This document shows positions 34,405 through 43,524 of a DNA stretch of 64,000 nt, piece after piece (position 1 is the stretch's first letter; each line of letters opens with the position of its first letter). The notes under the pieces were generated by a model that did not search any database, was not told the DNA's origin, and saw only the letters and a list, made by a program, of their open reading frames with translations. The position numbers and the translations under genes were made by a program. Source of the stretch: Herbaspirillum sp. AP02. GTDB lineage: Bacteria; Pseudomonadota; Gammaproteobacteria; Burkholderiales; Burkholderiaceae_D. The stretch spans positions 930,001-994,000 of the forward strand of contig NZ_JADWMY010000001.1 of assembly GCF_015767275.1 (NCBI RefSeq). Reading direction: 5' to 3'.

Positions 34405-34980
34405 TCAGATGCCGGCCGGCCGCTGGGGTGGCGTCCAACTTCCGCTGACGATCTTCTCCAGCCAGAACAGGCCGATGACCGTCTTGACGTCGGTGATCTG
34501 GCCGTTGCGCACCTGTTCCAGCAAATCGGCAAGCGGCGCCTTGTAGACATCCAGGAACTCGCCCTCATCCAGCTCGCGCTCCCCTTCCTTCAGTCCACGT
34601 GCGAGATAAAGCACCAGATGTTCGTCAGAATAGGCGATGGCATTGTGAATGGTGCAGACGTATTGCCAGTCGGTGGCCGTGTAGCCGGTCTCTTCCTTGA
34701 GCTCGCGCTTGGCGCACTCCAGCGTGTCTTCGCCCGGATCGATCTTCCCGGCCGGGACTTCGATGAATACCCGATCCAGCGGGTAACGGAACTGGCGCTC
34801 CATCAGCACGCTGCCGTCATCGAACAAGGGCAGCACCGTCACGGCACCAGGATGCTTGATGTATTCGCGGGTACTTTCCTTGCCATCGGGCAGCACGATG
34901 GTGTCCTTCTGGACCTTGAGGAAATGACCTTCGTAGACCCGGTGGCTGTCTTTCTGCGTCTCTTTGAGATGGGCGTCCAT
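34405..34980 (-). CDS. NUDIX hydrolase, ADP-ribose pyrophosphatase type
   Basis: 191 residues from the ATG at 34980; an upstream ATG at 35052 lies in the T run of the nuo terminator. The NUDIX box is complete: GKIDPGEDTLECAKRELKEETGY fits G-x5-E-x7-RE-x2-EE-x-G. The preceding FRYPLDRVFIEVPAG is typical of ADP-ribose pyrophosphatases, which cleave ADP-ribose to AMP and ribose-5-phosphate. A role in NAD-derived metabolite clearance is therefore inferred. Confidence 0.88.
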   Translation of the reverse strand: MDAHLKETQKDSHRVYEGHFLKVQKDTIVLPDGKESTREYIKHPGAVTVLPLFDDGSVLMERQFRYPLDRVFIEVPAGKIDPGEDTLECAKRELKEETGYTATDWQYVCTIHNAIAYSDEHLVLYLARGLKEGERELDEGEFLDVYKAPLADLLEQVRNGQITDVKTVIGLFWLEKIVSGSWTPPQRPAGI

Positions 34981-35053
34981 GATGTGAGCGTGGTGTGAAA
35001 GTGATGGGATGGGGTGCAGCGTAGCTGACCGAGCGAGGATGGCGGCGGCCATG

Positions 35054-35086
35054 AAAAAAAGGCGCCGATCCTGGATCGACGCCTCT
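35054..35086 (-). terminator. terminator of the nuo operon
   Basis: On the minus strand, AGGCGTCGATCC and GGATCGGCGCCT form a twelve-base stem with one mismatch, followed by TTTTTTT. It lies just after the DUF2818 stop. Confidence 0.88.
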
Positions 35087-35097
35087 TGCTGGCAGGT

Positions 35098-35412
35098 TCA
35101 GGCGTGCTGCTTGCGCAGGTAGCGCATCACGTAACCAGGATAGGCCAACACCAGGAACAGACAGCCGGTGATGGCATAGAATTCCCAGCCCTGCGAAAAC
35201 ACGTTGCCGATGCCTGCTTCCAGGAAATGCGCAACGATGCCGACGCCGAAATACAGCGCCACCAGTTCAAGCAGACGCACCCAGACCGGCTTGACCCAGG
35301 CGACTTCGCGCTTGAGCGGAATCAGACCGAACAGTTGCTGGTTGAAGAAAGGCAAATTGGCCGCGAAGGCGGCCAACAGGATCACGATCCAGCTGAACAG
35401 GGAAACGTTCAT
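35098..35412 (-). CDS. DUF2818 membrane protein linked to complex I operon
   Basis: 104 residues with three hydrophobic helices (about 6-26, 48-65, 78-97) and a basic end (MRYLRKQHA). DUF2818 proteins are found after nuoN in betaproteobacteria. It starts 12 bp after the nuoN stop, inside the operon and before its terminator. A role as an accessory or assembly factor of complex I is plausible but not demonstrated. Confidence 0.85.
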   Translation of the reverse strand: MNVSLFSWIVILLAAFAANLPFFNQQLFGLIPLKREVAWVKPVWVRLLELVALYFGVGIVAHFLEAGIGNVFSQGWEFYAITGCLFLVLAYPGYVMRYLRKQHA

Positions 35413-35424
35413 TTCCCCGCTTCC

Positions 35425-36933
35425 TTACGCGACAACCTTGCTGAGGAAGGTCGCCAGCGTGCTGACGATGGCATTGGTGCAGGCATCCATCAGGTGACCC
35501 GGCCACAGGCCGATGGCCAGGGCAGCGATACCGTTCAAGCTCAGCACCACGCGCATTTCCGGTGTGGCGACGATCTTGGCGGTATCGGTCGGCTCATCGA
35601 AGTACATGACCTTGACCACGCGGATGTAGTAGAAGGCACCGATCAGCGAGAAGATCACGGCCAGCACCGGCAGCCAGATCTGGCCGGTGGCCATGGCGGC
35701 CTGCAGCACCGACAGCTTGGCGTAGAAGCCCACCAGCGGAGGAATACCTGCCAGCGAGAACATCATGATCATCATCACGGCAGCAAACCAGGGGCTACGC
35801 TGATTCAGACCCTTGAAGTCCTCCAGGGTATCGGCCTCGAAACCGGAGCGCGACAGCAGGATGATCACGCCGAACGAACCCAGGGTGGTGATCACATAGG
35901 TCACCGCATAGAACAGCGACGAGCTGTAGGCGTTCACGGCCGAGAACAGGTTGCCATCGACCACGCCGGACATCATACCCAGCAGCATGAAGCCCATGTG
36001 CGAAATGGTCGAGTACGCCAGCATGCGCTTGATGTTGGTCTGCGCGATGGCGGTGACGTTACCCAGGATGATGGACAGCACGGCCAGCACCATCAGCATC
36101 TGCTGCCAGTCCACGGCCAGCGGCAGCATGCCTTCGACCAGCAGACGGAAGGTAATGGCGAAGGTGGCCAGCTTGGGCGCGGCACCCAGCAGCAGGGTCA
36201 CGGGAGTCGGCGAACCCTGGTAGACGTCCGGCACCCACATGTGGAAGGGAACGGCACCCAGCTTGAAGGCCAGGCCAGCCACCACGAACACGATGCCGAA
36301 CACCAGCGGGGTGCGGTCGACGGTACCGGAGACGATGGCACGGAACACTTCGTTCAATTCCAGCGCGCCACCGGTCGCACCGTAGAGCATGGACATGCCG
36401 TACAGCAGGAAGCCCGAAGCCAGTGCACCCAGGATGAAATACTTCATGCCGGCTTCGGTGGAAGCGGCGTGGTCACGACGCAGAGCCACCAGCGCGTACA
36501 GCGACAGCGACATCAGTTCCAGGCCCAGGTAGATGGACAGGAAACTGTTGCCGGAAATCATGACCATCTGTCCCAGCAGGGCGAACAGCGCCAGGGCATA
36601 GTATTCGCCACCCAGCATGCCACCGGTGATGCCGCGTGCGGTGTTGTACTGGCGCGAGTAGATCAACGTCACACCGACACCCAGGTAGGTGAACAGCTTC
36701 AACAGGTTGGCCAGCGGATCGGACACGAACATGTTGTTGAACGTGTAGACCGTCGCGCCGCTGTTGAGATCGACAAAGGTCAATACCGCACACACCACCA
36801 GTGCCGCCAGGGACAGCAGATAGGTGATGACGCGCTTGCTTTCCGGCAGGAACATATCGATCAGCAGGATCGCGGAAGTCGCGATCAGCAGAAATATTTC
36901 CGGATAGACAGGGATCAGATTCATGTTATTCAT
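35425..36933 (-). CDS. nuoN: NADH:quinone oxidoreductase subunit N
   Basis: 502 residues, about 14 helices, one of three antiporter-like proton-pumping subunits of complex I. Key motifs are [15 protein letters not shown] with the conserved Glu and [16 protein letters not shown] with the conserved Lys. [24 protein letters not shown] is the mid-channel Lys/His region. It is the last nuo gene, followed by DUF2818. Confidence 0.97.
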   Translation of the reverse strand: MNNMNLIPVYPEIFLLIATSAILLIDMFLPESKRVITYLLSLAALVVCAVLTFVDLNSGATVYTFNNMFVSDPLANLLKLFTYLGVGVTLIYSRQYNTARGITGGMLGGEYYALALFALLGQMVMISGNSFLSIYLGLELMSLSLYALVALRRDHAASTEAGMKYFILGALASGFLLYGMSMLYGATGGALELNEVFRAIVSGTVDRTPLVFGIVFVVAGLAFKLGAVPFHMWVPDVYQGSPTPVTLLLGAAPKLATFAITFRLLVEGMLPLAVDWQQMLMVLAVLSIILGNVTAIAQTNIKRMLAYSTISHMGFMLLGMMSGVVDGNLFSAVNAYSSSLFYAVTYVITTLGSFGVIILLSRSGFEADTLEDFKGLNQRSPWFAAVMMIMMFSLAGIPPLVGFYAKLSVLQAAMATGQIWLPVLAVIFSLIGAFYYIRVVKVMYFDEPTDTAKIVATPEMRVVLSLNGIAALAIGLWPGHLMDACTNAIVSTLATFLSKVVA

Positions 36934-37091
36934 TTAGTTACTACCGCTTGTGTTCGCCCGCTTGTGTCGCGACTTCCGGTCGCGCCGCCCGACCGGCAAT
37001 GTCACACCGGCTCGTCTCGTTACTCGTTGTTGCCCAGCTTTCTGGCTGGCGGGACGCGAGCGCCCCGCCCTTCACATCTTTGTTGCACAGA

Positions 37092-38582
37092 TCAGTTGAT
37101 CTTGGAGACCGCCACGTGCTTCAACAGGTCGGTCACCGAAGTCTGGATGCTGTCGGTGATGATGCCGGGATAGATACCCATGACCAGGGTAGCGATGGCC
37201 AGCAGACCCAGGATGAAGAACTCGCGGGCATTCACATCGACCAGCTCGGCCACGTGGTGGTTGGTCACGGCGCCGAAGATGACGCGCTTGGCCAGCCACA
37301 ACGAGTAGGCCGCACCCAGGATCAGGGCGGTGGCCGCCAGCAGGCCGATCCAGAAGTTGAACTTCACCGCACCCAGGATCACCATGAATTCGCCGACGAA
37401 ACCGGAGGTGGCCGGTAGGCCGCAGTTGGCCAGCGAGAACAGGATGAAGAAGAAGGCGAAGCGCGGCATCTTGTTGACCACACCACCGTACTGCGAAATC
37501 TCACGGGTATGCATCTGGTCGTACAGCACGCCGATACACATGAACATGGCGCCGGAGACGAAGCCGTGCGAGATCATCTGCACGATGCCGCCCTGCACTG
37601 CCATGTCGTTGAACATGAAGAAGCCCAGGGTGACGAAGCCCATGTGGGCGATCGACGAATAGGCCACCAGCTTCTTCATGTCCTGCTGCACCAGCGCCAC
37701 CAGACCGATGTAGATCACGGCCACCAGCGACAGGAAGATCATGAAGCCGGACAGCGCATGGCTGGCGTCAGGCAGGATCGGCAGCGAGAAACGCAGGAAA
37801 CCGTAGGCACCCAGCTTCAGCATGATCGCCGCCAGCACGATGGAGCCGCCGGTCGGCGCCTGCACGTGGGCATCCGGCAGCCAGGTGTGTACCGGCCACA
37901 TCGGCACCTTCACGGCGAAGGCGGCCAGGAAGGCGAAGAACAGGATCTTCTGCTCCAGCATCGACAGTGGCACCTGATGCCAGGTCGGGATCTCGAAGCT
38001 GCCACCGGACACGTAGTACAGGTAGATCAGCGCGATCAGCATCAAGAGCGAACCCAGCAGCGTGTACAGGAACAGCTTGAAGGCTGCATACACGCGGTTG
38101 TCACCGCCCCAGACGCCCACGATGATGAACATCGGGATCAGGGTCGCTTCGAAGAAGGCGTAGAACAGCATCGCATCCAGCGAGGAGAAGACGCCGATCA
38201 TGATGCCCGAGAGGATCAGGAAGGCACCCATGTACTGGGCGACGCGCTTCTGGATCACCACCCAGCCGGCCAGCACCACGATGACCGTGATGAAGGCGGT
38301 CAGCGGCACGAACCACAGCGAGATACCGTCCAGGCCGAGGAAGTAGCTGATATTGAAGCGGTCGATCCAGGGCGTCTTTTCGACGAACTGGTAACCGTGC
38401 GCCAGCGGATCGAAATGCTGGATCAGAGGGAAAGTCACGACCAGGCCGACCAGCGAGCCGAACAACGCCAGCCAGCGGCTCAGCGCCGGATTGCTGTCGC
38501 GGCCCAATGCCAGGACGAGTATGCCGAAGACGATCGGAACCCAGATCGCGACGCTCAGGATGGGAAATGTTGACTGCATCAT
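37092..38582 (-). CDS. nuoM: NADH:quinone oxidoreductase subunit M
   Basis: 496 residues. It is an antiporter-like membrane subunit with about 14 helices. FLGLDGISLWFVPLTAFITV, FYAFFEATLIPMFIIVGVWGG (functional Glu) and FAVKVPMWPVHTWLPDAHVQAP (functional Lys) are the family hallmarks. It lies between nuoL and nuoN; the 158 bp to nuoN is the longest gap in the operon and holds no gene. Confidence 0.97.
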   Translation of the reverse strand: MMQSTFPILSVAIWVPIVFGILVLALGRDSNPALSRWLALFGSLVGLVVTFPLIQHFDPLAHGYQFVEKTPWIDRFNISYFLGLDGISLWFVPLTAFITVIVVLAGWVVIQKRVAQYMGAFLILSGIMIGVFSSLDAMLFYAFFEATLIPMFIIVGVWGGDNRVYAAFKLFLYTLLGSLLMLIALIYLYYVSGGSFEIPTWHQVPLSMLEQKILFFAFLAAFAVKVPMWPVHTWLPDAHVQAPTGGSIVLAAIMLKLGAYGFLRFSLPILPDASHALSGFMIFLSLVAVIYIGLVALVQQDMKKLVAYSSIAHMGFVTLGFFMFNDMAVQGGIVQMISHGFVSGAMFMCIGVLYDQMHTREISQYGGVVNKMPRFAFFFILFSLANCGLPATSGFVGEFMVILGAVKFNFWIGLLAATALILGAAYSLWLAKRVIFGAVTNHHVAELVDVNAREFFILGLLAIATLVMGIYPGIITDSIQTSVTDLLKHVAVSKIN

Positions 38583-38604
38583 GGTTGTTATTGACTCGGA
38601 CAGC

Positions 38605-40704
38605 TTATTTGGCGAACGGGAACGGCATGAACCACACCAGGAAACCCAGCACCCCGATGATCATCACGAATGCATAGTGATAGATGTAACCGGACTGCCA
38701 GAGACGCGTGAATTTCGAGAACCAGCCGACGACCTTGGCGCTGCCGTTGACGAGCAGGCCGTCGATCAGGCCGCGGTCGCCCACGGTGGACAGGCCGTTG
38801 CCCAGCAGACGAGCACCGCCGGCAAAGACGACTTCGTTGAACTTGTCCATGTAGTACTTGTTGTCCAGGATGGTGTAGATGACGCTGAACTTTTCCTTGA
38901 ACCAGGCCGGAACACGCGGATTGATCATGTAGCAGTAGTAGGCCACCGCCACACCTGCAATGGCCAGCCACAGCGGGGCGCTGGTGAAGGCGTGCAGCAC
39001 CATGGCCACCGGGCCGTGGTATTCGTGGGCCAGCTCTTCCATGACCTTGTGGTTTTCACCGAAGAAGATCACGCCCTTGAAGAAGTCGCCATACAGCATC
39101 GGCGAGATCGCGAAGAAACCGACGATGACCGAGGGGATGGCCAGCAGGATCAGCGGCAGGGTCACCACCAGCGGCGACTCGTGCGGCTTCTGACCCGGCG
39201 CCAGACCATGGTGATGTTCGTCGTGACCGTGATCGTCATGGGCATCATGCGCATCATGAGCATGGTCGTCATGCACGCCGTGGGCGGCAGCCGGGGCATG
39301 GTGATCATCATGCGCATGGGCCTGGCCGAAACGCTCCTTGCCATGGAAGACCATGAAGTACATGCGGAACGAGTAGAAGGCGGTCACGAAGACGCTGGCC
39401 AGCACCGCGAAGTAGGCGAAACCCGAACCCGGCAGGTGCGATTCGGCCGCGGCTTCGATGATCGAATCCTTCGAGTAGAAACCGGAGAAGAACGGCGTAC
39501 CGATCAGGGCCAGCGAACCCAGCAGCGAAGTGATCCAGGTGATGGGCATGTACTTGCGCAGGCCGCCCATGTTGCGCATGTCCTGGTCGTGGTGCATGCC
39601 GATGATGACCGAACCGGCACCCAGGAACAGCAGAGCCTTGAAGAAAGCGTGGGTCATCAGGTGGAACACCGCCACCGAATAGGCCGACGCACCCAGCGCG
39701 ACGGTCATGTAACCCAGCTGCGACAGCGTGGAGTAAGCCACGACGCGCTTGATGTCATTCTGCATGGTGCCCAGGAAGCCCATGAACAGCGCCGTGATGG
39801 CGCCGATCACCAGGATGAAGGACAGTGCCGTATCGGACAGCTCGAACAGCGGCGACATGCGGGTGACCATGAAGATACCGGCCGTCACCATGGTCGCAGC
39901 GTGGATCAGCGCGGAAATCGGGGTCGGGCCTTCCATCGAGTCCGGCAGCCAGACGTGCAGCGGGAACTGCGCCGATTTACCCATCGCACCCACGAACAGG
40001 CAGATGCAGGCCACGGTGAGCAGCATCCAGTCGGTGCCCGGCAAGGTCAGCGTAGCCAGTTCGGCGCGCTTGGCGAAGACTTCGTTGTAGTTCATCGAAC
40101 CGGCATACGCCAGCAGCAGGCCGATACCCAGGATGAAGCCGAAGTCGCCGACACGGTTGACCAGGAAGGCCTTCATGTTGGCCTTGATGGCCGTCGGACG
40201 GGTATACCAGAAACCGATCAGCAGGTAGGACACCAGGCCCACCGCTTCCCAACCGAAGAACAGTTGCAGGAAGTTGTTGCTCATGACCAGCATGAGCATG
40301 GAGAAGGTGAACAGCGAAATATAGGAGAAGAAGCGGTTGTAGCCTTCATCCTCGGCCATGTAGCCGATGGTGTAGATATGCACCATCAGCGACACGAAGG
40401 TGACCACACACATCATCATCGCCGTCAGGCTGTCGACCATGAAGCCGATCTCCAGCTTGAGACCTGCCACCGTCATCCAGTTGTACAGCGTACCGTTGTA
40501 GGTCGCGCCGTCCAGCACTGCAAGCAGGGTCTGGATGGAGATAATGGCGGCGATCAGCACGCCGAGGATAGTCACGGTATGCGACACCTTGCGACCAACC
40601 ACGTTGCCGAAGAATTTGGTACCCAGCAGGCCGGCGATGGCCGAGCCTGCCAACGGCGCCAGGGGTACAGCTAGAAGAAGATGTGGGTTAAGTTGCCCAG
40701 CCAT
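38605..40704 (-). CDS. nuoL: NADH:quinone oxidoreductase subunit L, with His-rich insertion
   Basis: 699 residues, longer than E. coli NuoL (613). The antiporter core shows FFGWEAVGLVSYLLIGFWY, GAMGKSAQFPLHVWLPDSMEGPTPISALIHAATM and LLFLGAGSVI. The C-terminal part provides the long amphipathic lateral helix. Residues about 458-508 contain a run of His, Asp and Ala (for example HDAHDAHDDHGHDEHHHG), predicted to lie in a loop after FRMYFMVFHG. This insertion explains part of the extra length and could bind divalent metal. Confidence 0.96.
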   Translation of the reverse strand: MAGQLNPHLLLAVPLAPLAGSAIAGLLGTKFFGNVVGRKVSHTVTILGVLIAAIISIQTLLAVLDGATYNGTLYNWMTVAGLKLEIGFMVDSLTAMMMCVVTFVSLMVHIYTIGYMAEDEGYNRFFSYISLFTFSMLMLVMSNNFLQLFFGWEAVGLVSYLLIGFWYTRPTAIKANMKAFLVNRVGDFGFILGIGLLLAYAGSMNYNEVFAKRAELATLTLPGTDWMLLTVACICLFVGAMGKSAQFPLHVWLPDSMEGPTPISALIHAATMVTAGIFMVTRMSPLFELSDTALSFILVIGAITALFMGFLGTMQNDIKRVVAYSTLSQLGYMTVALGASAYSVAVFHLMTHAFFKALLFLGAGSVIIGMHHDQDMRNMGGLRKYMPITWITSLLGSLALIGTPFFSGFYSKDSIIEAAAESHLPGSGFAYFAVLASVFVTAFYSFRMYFMVFHGKERFGQAHAHDDHHAPAAAHGVHDDHAHDAHDAHDDHGHDEHHHGLAPGQKPHESPLVVTLPLILLAIPSVIVGFFAISPMLYGDFFKGVIFFGENHKVMEELAHEYHGPVAMVLHAFTSAPLWLAIAGVAVAYYCYMINPRVPAWFKEKFSVIYTILDNKYYMDKFNEVVFAGGARLLGNGLSTVGDRGLIDGLLVNGSAKVVGWFSKFTRLWQSGYIYHYAFVMIIGVLGFLVWFMPFPFAK

Positions 40705-40818
40705 GATGAACCTTATCGCTTATTGGCTGCCCCGCCTGCACCATGTGCTGCACGGGGCCTCCCATCTTTAAATGAAATCCAAACCAGAACGCAAAAACAG
40801 GACGCTGCGGATGCCGAC

Positions 40819-41127
40819 TCAGCCCTTGAGGCTATCGAGGTCTTCCACGTTGATGGTATCCAGGTTACGGAACAGCACCACCAGAATCGCCAGACCGATC
40901 GCGGATTCAGCCGCGGCCACGGTCAGGATGAAGAACACGAAGATCTGTCCGCCCGCGTCACCGAGGTAATGCGAGAAAGCAATGAAGTTCATGTTGACCG
41001 CCAGCAGCATCAGTTCGATTGCCATCAGCAGCACGATGATGTTCTTGCGGTTCAGGAAAATACCGACGATCGAGATCGCAAACAGGATCGCGCCGATGAT
41101 CAGGTAGTGGGAGAGCGTGATTGCCAT
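40819..41127 (-). CDS. nuoK: NADH:quinone oxidoreductase subunit K
   Basis: 102 residues with three helices, Mrp-like. The buried glutamates lie in [17 protein letters not shown] and in [17 protein letters not shown], as in characterised NuoK. It starts 18 bp after nuoJ and precedes nuoL by 114 bp. Confidence 0.97.
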   Translation of the reverse strand: MAITLSHYLIIGAILFAISIVGIFLNRKNIIVLLMAIELMLLAVNMNFIAFSHYLGDAGGQIFVFFILTVAAAESAIGLAILVVLFRNLDTINVEDLDSLKG

Positions 41128-41145
41128 GATTCTTGTTCGCCCTTC

Positions 41146-41811
41146 TTAAGATTGTTGACCGGCGGCCGGTTTGTCGGCCACGACGGCAGCATCAGCGGCC
41201 GGCGCGTTGCGAGTGGATTCGGCAGGCATGCTGACCAGACGCACGCGGTCCGATGCCTTGACCTTGACTGCCTGGGCCGGGTCGAAATACTTGCTGTCCT
41301 TGCGCTTGCGCAGAGTCAGTGCAACCGCGGCAACGATGGCCACCAGCAGGATCACGGCAGCGATTTCAAAGGCGTACACATATTCGGTGAAGATCAGTTT
41401 GCCCAGCGGCTTGGTCTGGCCCAGCGTGTCGGACGCGGCCGGCACCTGCGATTCGGAAACCCAGAAGCTGCGCAGCAGGACCGCGGCCATCTCCAGCACG
41501 ATGATCACGCCGATGGTGGCTGCCAGCGGGAAGTAACCCCAGAAGCCTTCGCGCAACTTGTCCATGTTGATATCCAGCATCATCACCACGAACAGGAACA
41601 GCACCATGACCGCGCCAACGTAGACCAGCACCAGCACAATGGCCAGGAACTCGGCCTTGAGCAGCATCCAGAGACCGGCTGCCGAGAAGAAGGACAGCAC
41701 CAGGAACAGTGCGGCATGCACCGGGTTGCGGGCCGTGATGACGCGTACGGCGGCAATCACCAGGATCACCGCGAACACGTAGAACAAGACAGTTTTAAAT
41801 TCCATAATCAA
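41146..41811 (-). CDS. nuoJ: NADH:quinone oxidoreductase subunit J
   Basis: 221 residues with five helices. ARNPVHAALFLVLSFFSAAGLWMLL and LVYVGAVMVLFLFVVMML are diagnostic (the latter is the hinge helix with the pi-bulge region). A hydrophilic Ala- and Lys-rich tail of about 50 residues follows the last helix. It lies 129 bp downstream of nuoI. Confidence 0.96.
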   Translation of the reverse strand: MIMEFKTVLFYVFAVILVIAAVRVITARNPVHAALFLVLSFFSAAGLWMLLKAEFLAIVLVLVYVGAVMVLFLFVVMMLDINMDKLREGFWGYFPLAATIGVIIVLEMAAVLLRSFWVSESQVPAASDTLGQTKPLGKLIFTEYVYAFEIAAVILLVAIVAAVALTLRKRKDSKYFDPAQAVKVKASDRVRLVSMPAESTRNAPAADAAVVADKPAAGQQS

Positions 41812-41940
41812 CCAGAAGTTGGTTCATTCAATCAGCACGGGGACCACAGCTGCGGCCATCCCATCGCAATACATCCAACAATTTCCTGCGAACCTTCCAC
41901 CACCCTGCCCGGCCGCCCACTGGTAGCCCGGCAGTCCCGA

Positions 41941-42429
41941 TCAACGGTAGGCGGCATCGGCGGCGCGGGCCGCGGCGATTTCGTTTTCGTAACGGTCGCC
42001 CACTGCCAGCAGCATTTCCTTGGTGTAGTACAGGTCGCCCCGCTTTTCACCGTGGTATTCCAGGATGTGCGTTTCGACGATCGAGTCGACCGGGCAGGAC
42101 TCTTCGCAGAAACCGCAGAAGATGCACTTGGTCAGGTCGATGTCATAGCGGCTGGTGCGACGGGTACCGTCGGCACGCTGCTCGGATTCGATGGTGATGG
42201 CCATCGCCGGGCAGACCGCTTCGCACAATTTGCAGGCGATGCAACGTTCTTCACCGTTGGGGTAGCGACGCAGTGCGTGCAGACCACGGAAACGCGGCGA
42301 CATCGGCGTCTTTTCCTCGGGAAACTGCACCGTAATCTTGCGCTTGAACAGGTAGCGACCGGTCAGGGCCAGGCCCTTGAACAGTTCCCTGAGCATCAGG
42401 CTGCCGAAAAAATCCTTAATAGCTTCCAT
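41941..42429 (-). CDS. nuoI: NADH:quinone oxidoreductase subunit I
   Basis: 162 residues. Two 8Fe ferredoxin motifs, [12 protein letters not shown] and [12 protein letters not shown], bind clusters N6a and N6b, which lead electrons to N2. The N-terminal amphipathic helix ([27 protein letters not shown]) anchors it to the membrane. Confidence 0.98.
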   Translation of the reverse strand: MEAIKDFFGSLMLRELFKGLALTGRYLFKRKITVQFPEEKTPMSPRFRGLHALRRYPNGEERCIACKLCEAVCPAMAITIESEQRADGTRRTSRYDIDLTKCIFCGFCEESCPVDSIVETHILEYHGEKRGDLYYTKEMLLAVGDRYENEIAAARAADAAYR

Positions 42430-42451
42430 TTTTTAGCCTCAGCCTTCCAAC

Positions 42452-43522
42452 TTATTTCCAGATATTCCAGGGCGACTGAATCCAGATCGCCACGACCACC
42501 AGCCACACCAGGGTCAGAGGAATGAACACTTTCCAGCCCAGACGCATGATCTGGTCATAGCGGTAGCGCGGGAACGATGCGCGGATCCACACGTACATCG
42601 ACAGGAAGAAGAAGGTCTTCAAGCCCAGCCAGATCCAGCCCGGGATGAAGTCCAGCGCCGATATCGGAGCCGACCAGCCGCCGAAGAACAGCAGTGCGGT
42701 CAGGATCGAGATCAGGATCATCGCGGCATATTCGGCCAGGAAGAACATGGCGAAGGACATGCCCGAGTATTCGATCATGTGACCGGCCACGATTTCGGAC
42801 TCACCTTCCACCACGTCGAACGGGTGACGGTTGGTCTCGGCCACGCCGGAAACGAAGTAGATCACGAAGATCGGCAGCAGCGGCAGCCAGTTCCAGGACA
42901 GGAAGTTCAGACCCATGCTGGCGAAATGACCGGTAGTCTGGCCCATGACGATGTCAGTCATGTTCAGGCTGCCCGAGACCATCAGCACCACCACCAGGCA
43001 GAAGCCCATGGAGATTTCGTAGGACACCATCTGTGCCGAGGCGCGCATCGCACCCAGGAAGGCGTACTTCGAGTTGGAGGCCCAGCCGGCGATGATGATG
43101 CCGTAGACTTCCATCGAGGTGATTGCCATCAGATACAGCAGGCCGGCGTTGACGTTGGCCAGCACATGCTCGGGCGAGAACGGCACCACGGCCCAGGCGG
43201 CCAGCGCCGGCATGATGGTCATCACCGGTGCCAGGTAGAACAGCGCCTTGTTGGCCTTGGACGGAGTCGAGATTTCCTTGAAGATCAGCTTGACGGCGTC
43301 AGCGATGGGCTGCAGCAGGCCGGCCGGGCCGACGCGGTTCGGGCCCAGACGCACGTGCATCCAGCCGATCAGCTTACGCTCCCAGTAGGTCATGTAGGCC
43401 ACGCAGACCAGCAGCGGCACCAGCACCACCAGGATCTTGACCAGGGTCCACACCAGGGTGAACAGGGTCGGACCCAGGTAGGCCGGGCCTACGTTATTGA
43501 TTTGGGCGATCAGGTGATCCAT
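42452..43522 (-). CDS. nuoH: NADH:quinone oxidoreductase subunit H
   Basis: 356 residues with eight or nine helices. It shapes the quinone chamber. [31 protein letters not shown] and [24 protein letters not shown] (the conserved acidic E-channel loop) are diagnostic. It is two bases after nuoG and 22 bp before nuoI. Confidence 0.98.
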   Translation of the reverse strand: MDHLIAQINNVGPAYLGPTLFTLVWTLVKILVVLVPLLVCVAYMTYWERKLIGWMHVRLGPNRVGPAGLLQPIADAVKLIFKEISTPSKANKALFYLAPVMTIMPALAAWAVVPFSPEHVLANVNAGLLYLMAITSMEVYGIIIAGWASNSKYAFLGAMRASAQMVSYEISMGFCLVVVLMVSGSLNMTDIVMGQTTGHFASMGLNFLSWNWLPLLPIFVIYFVSGVAETNRHPFDVVEGESEIVAGHMIEYSGMSFAMFFLAEYAAMILISILTALLFFGGWSAPISALDFIPGWIWLGLKTFFFLSMYVWIRASFPRYRYDQIMRLGWKVFIPLTLVWLVVVAIWIQSPWNIWK

Positions 43523-43524
43523 TT

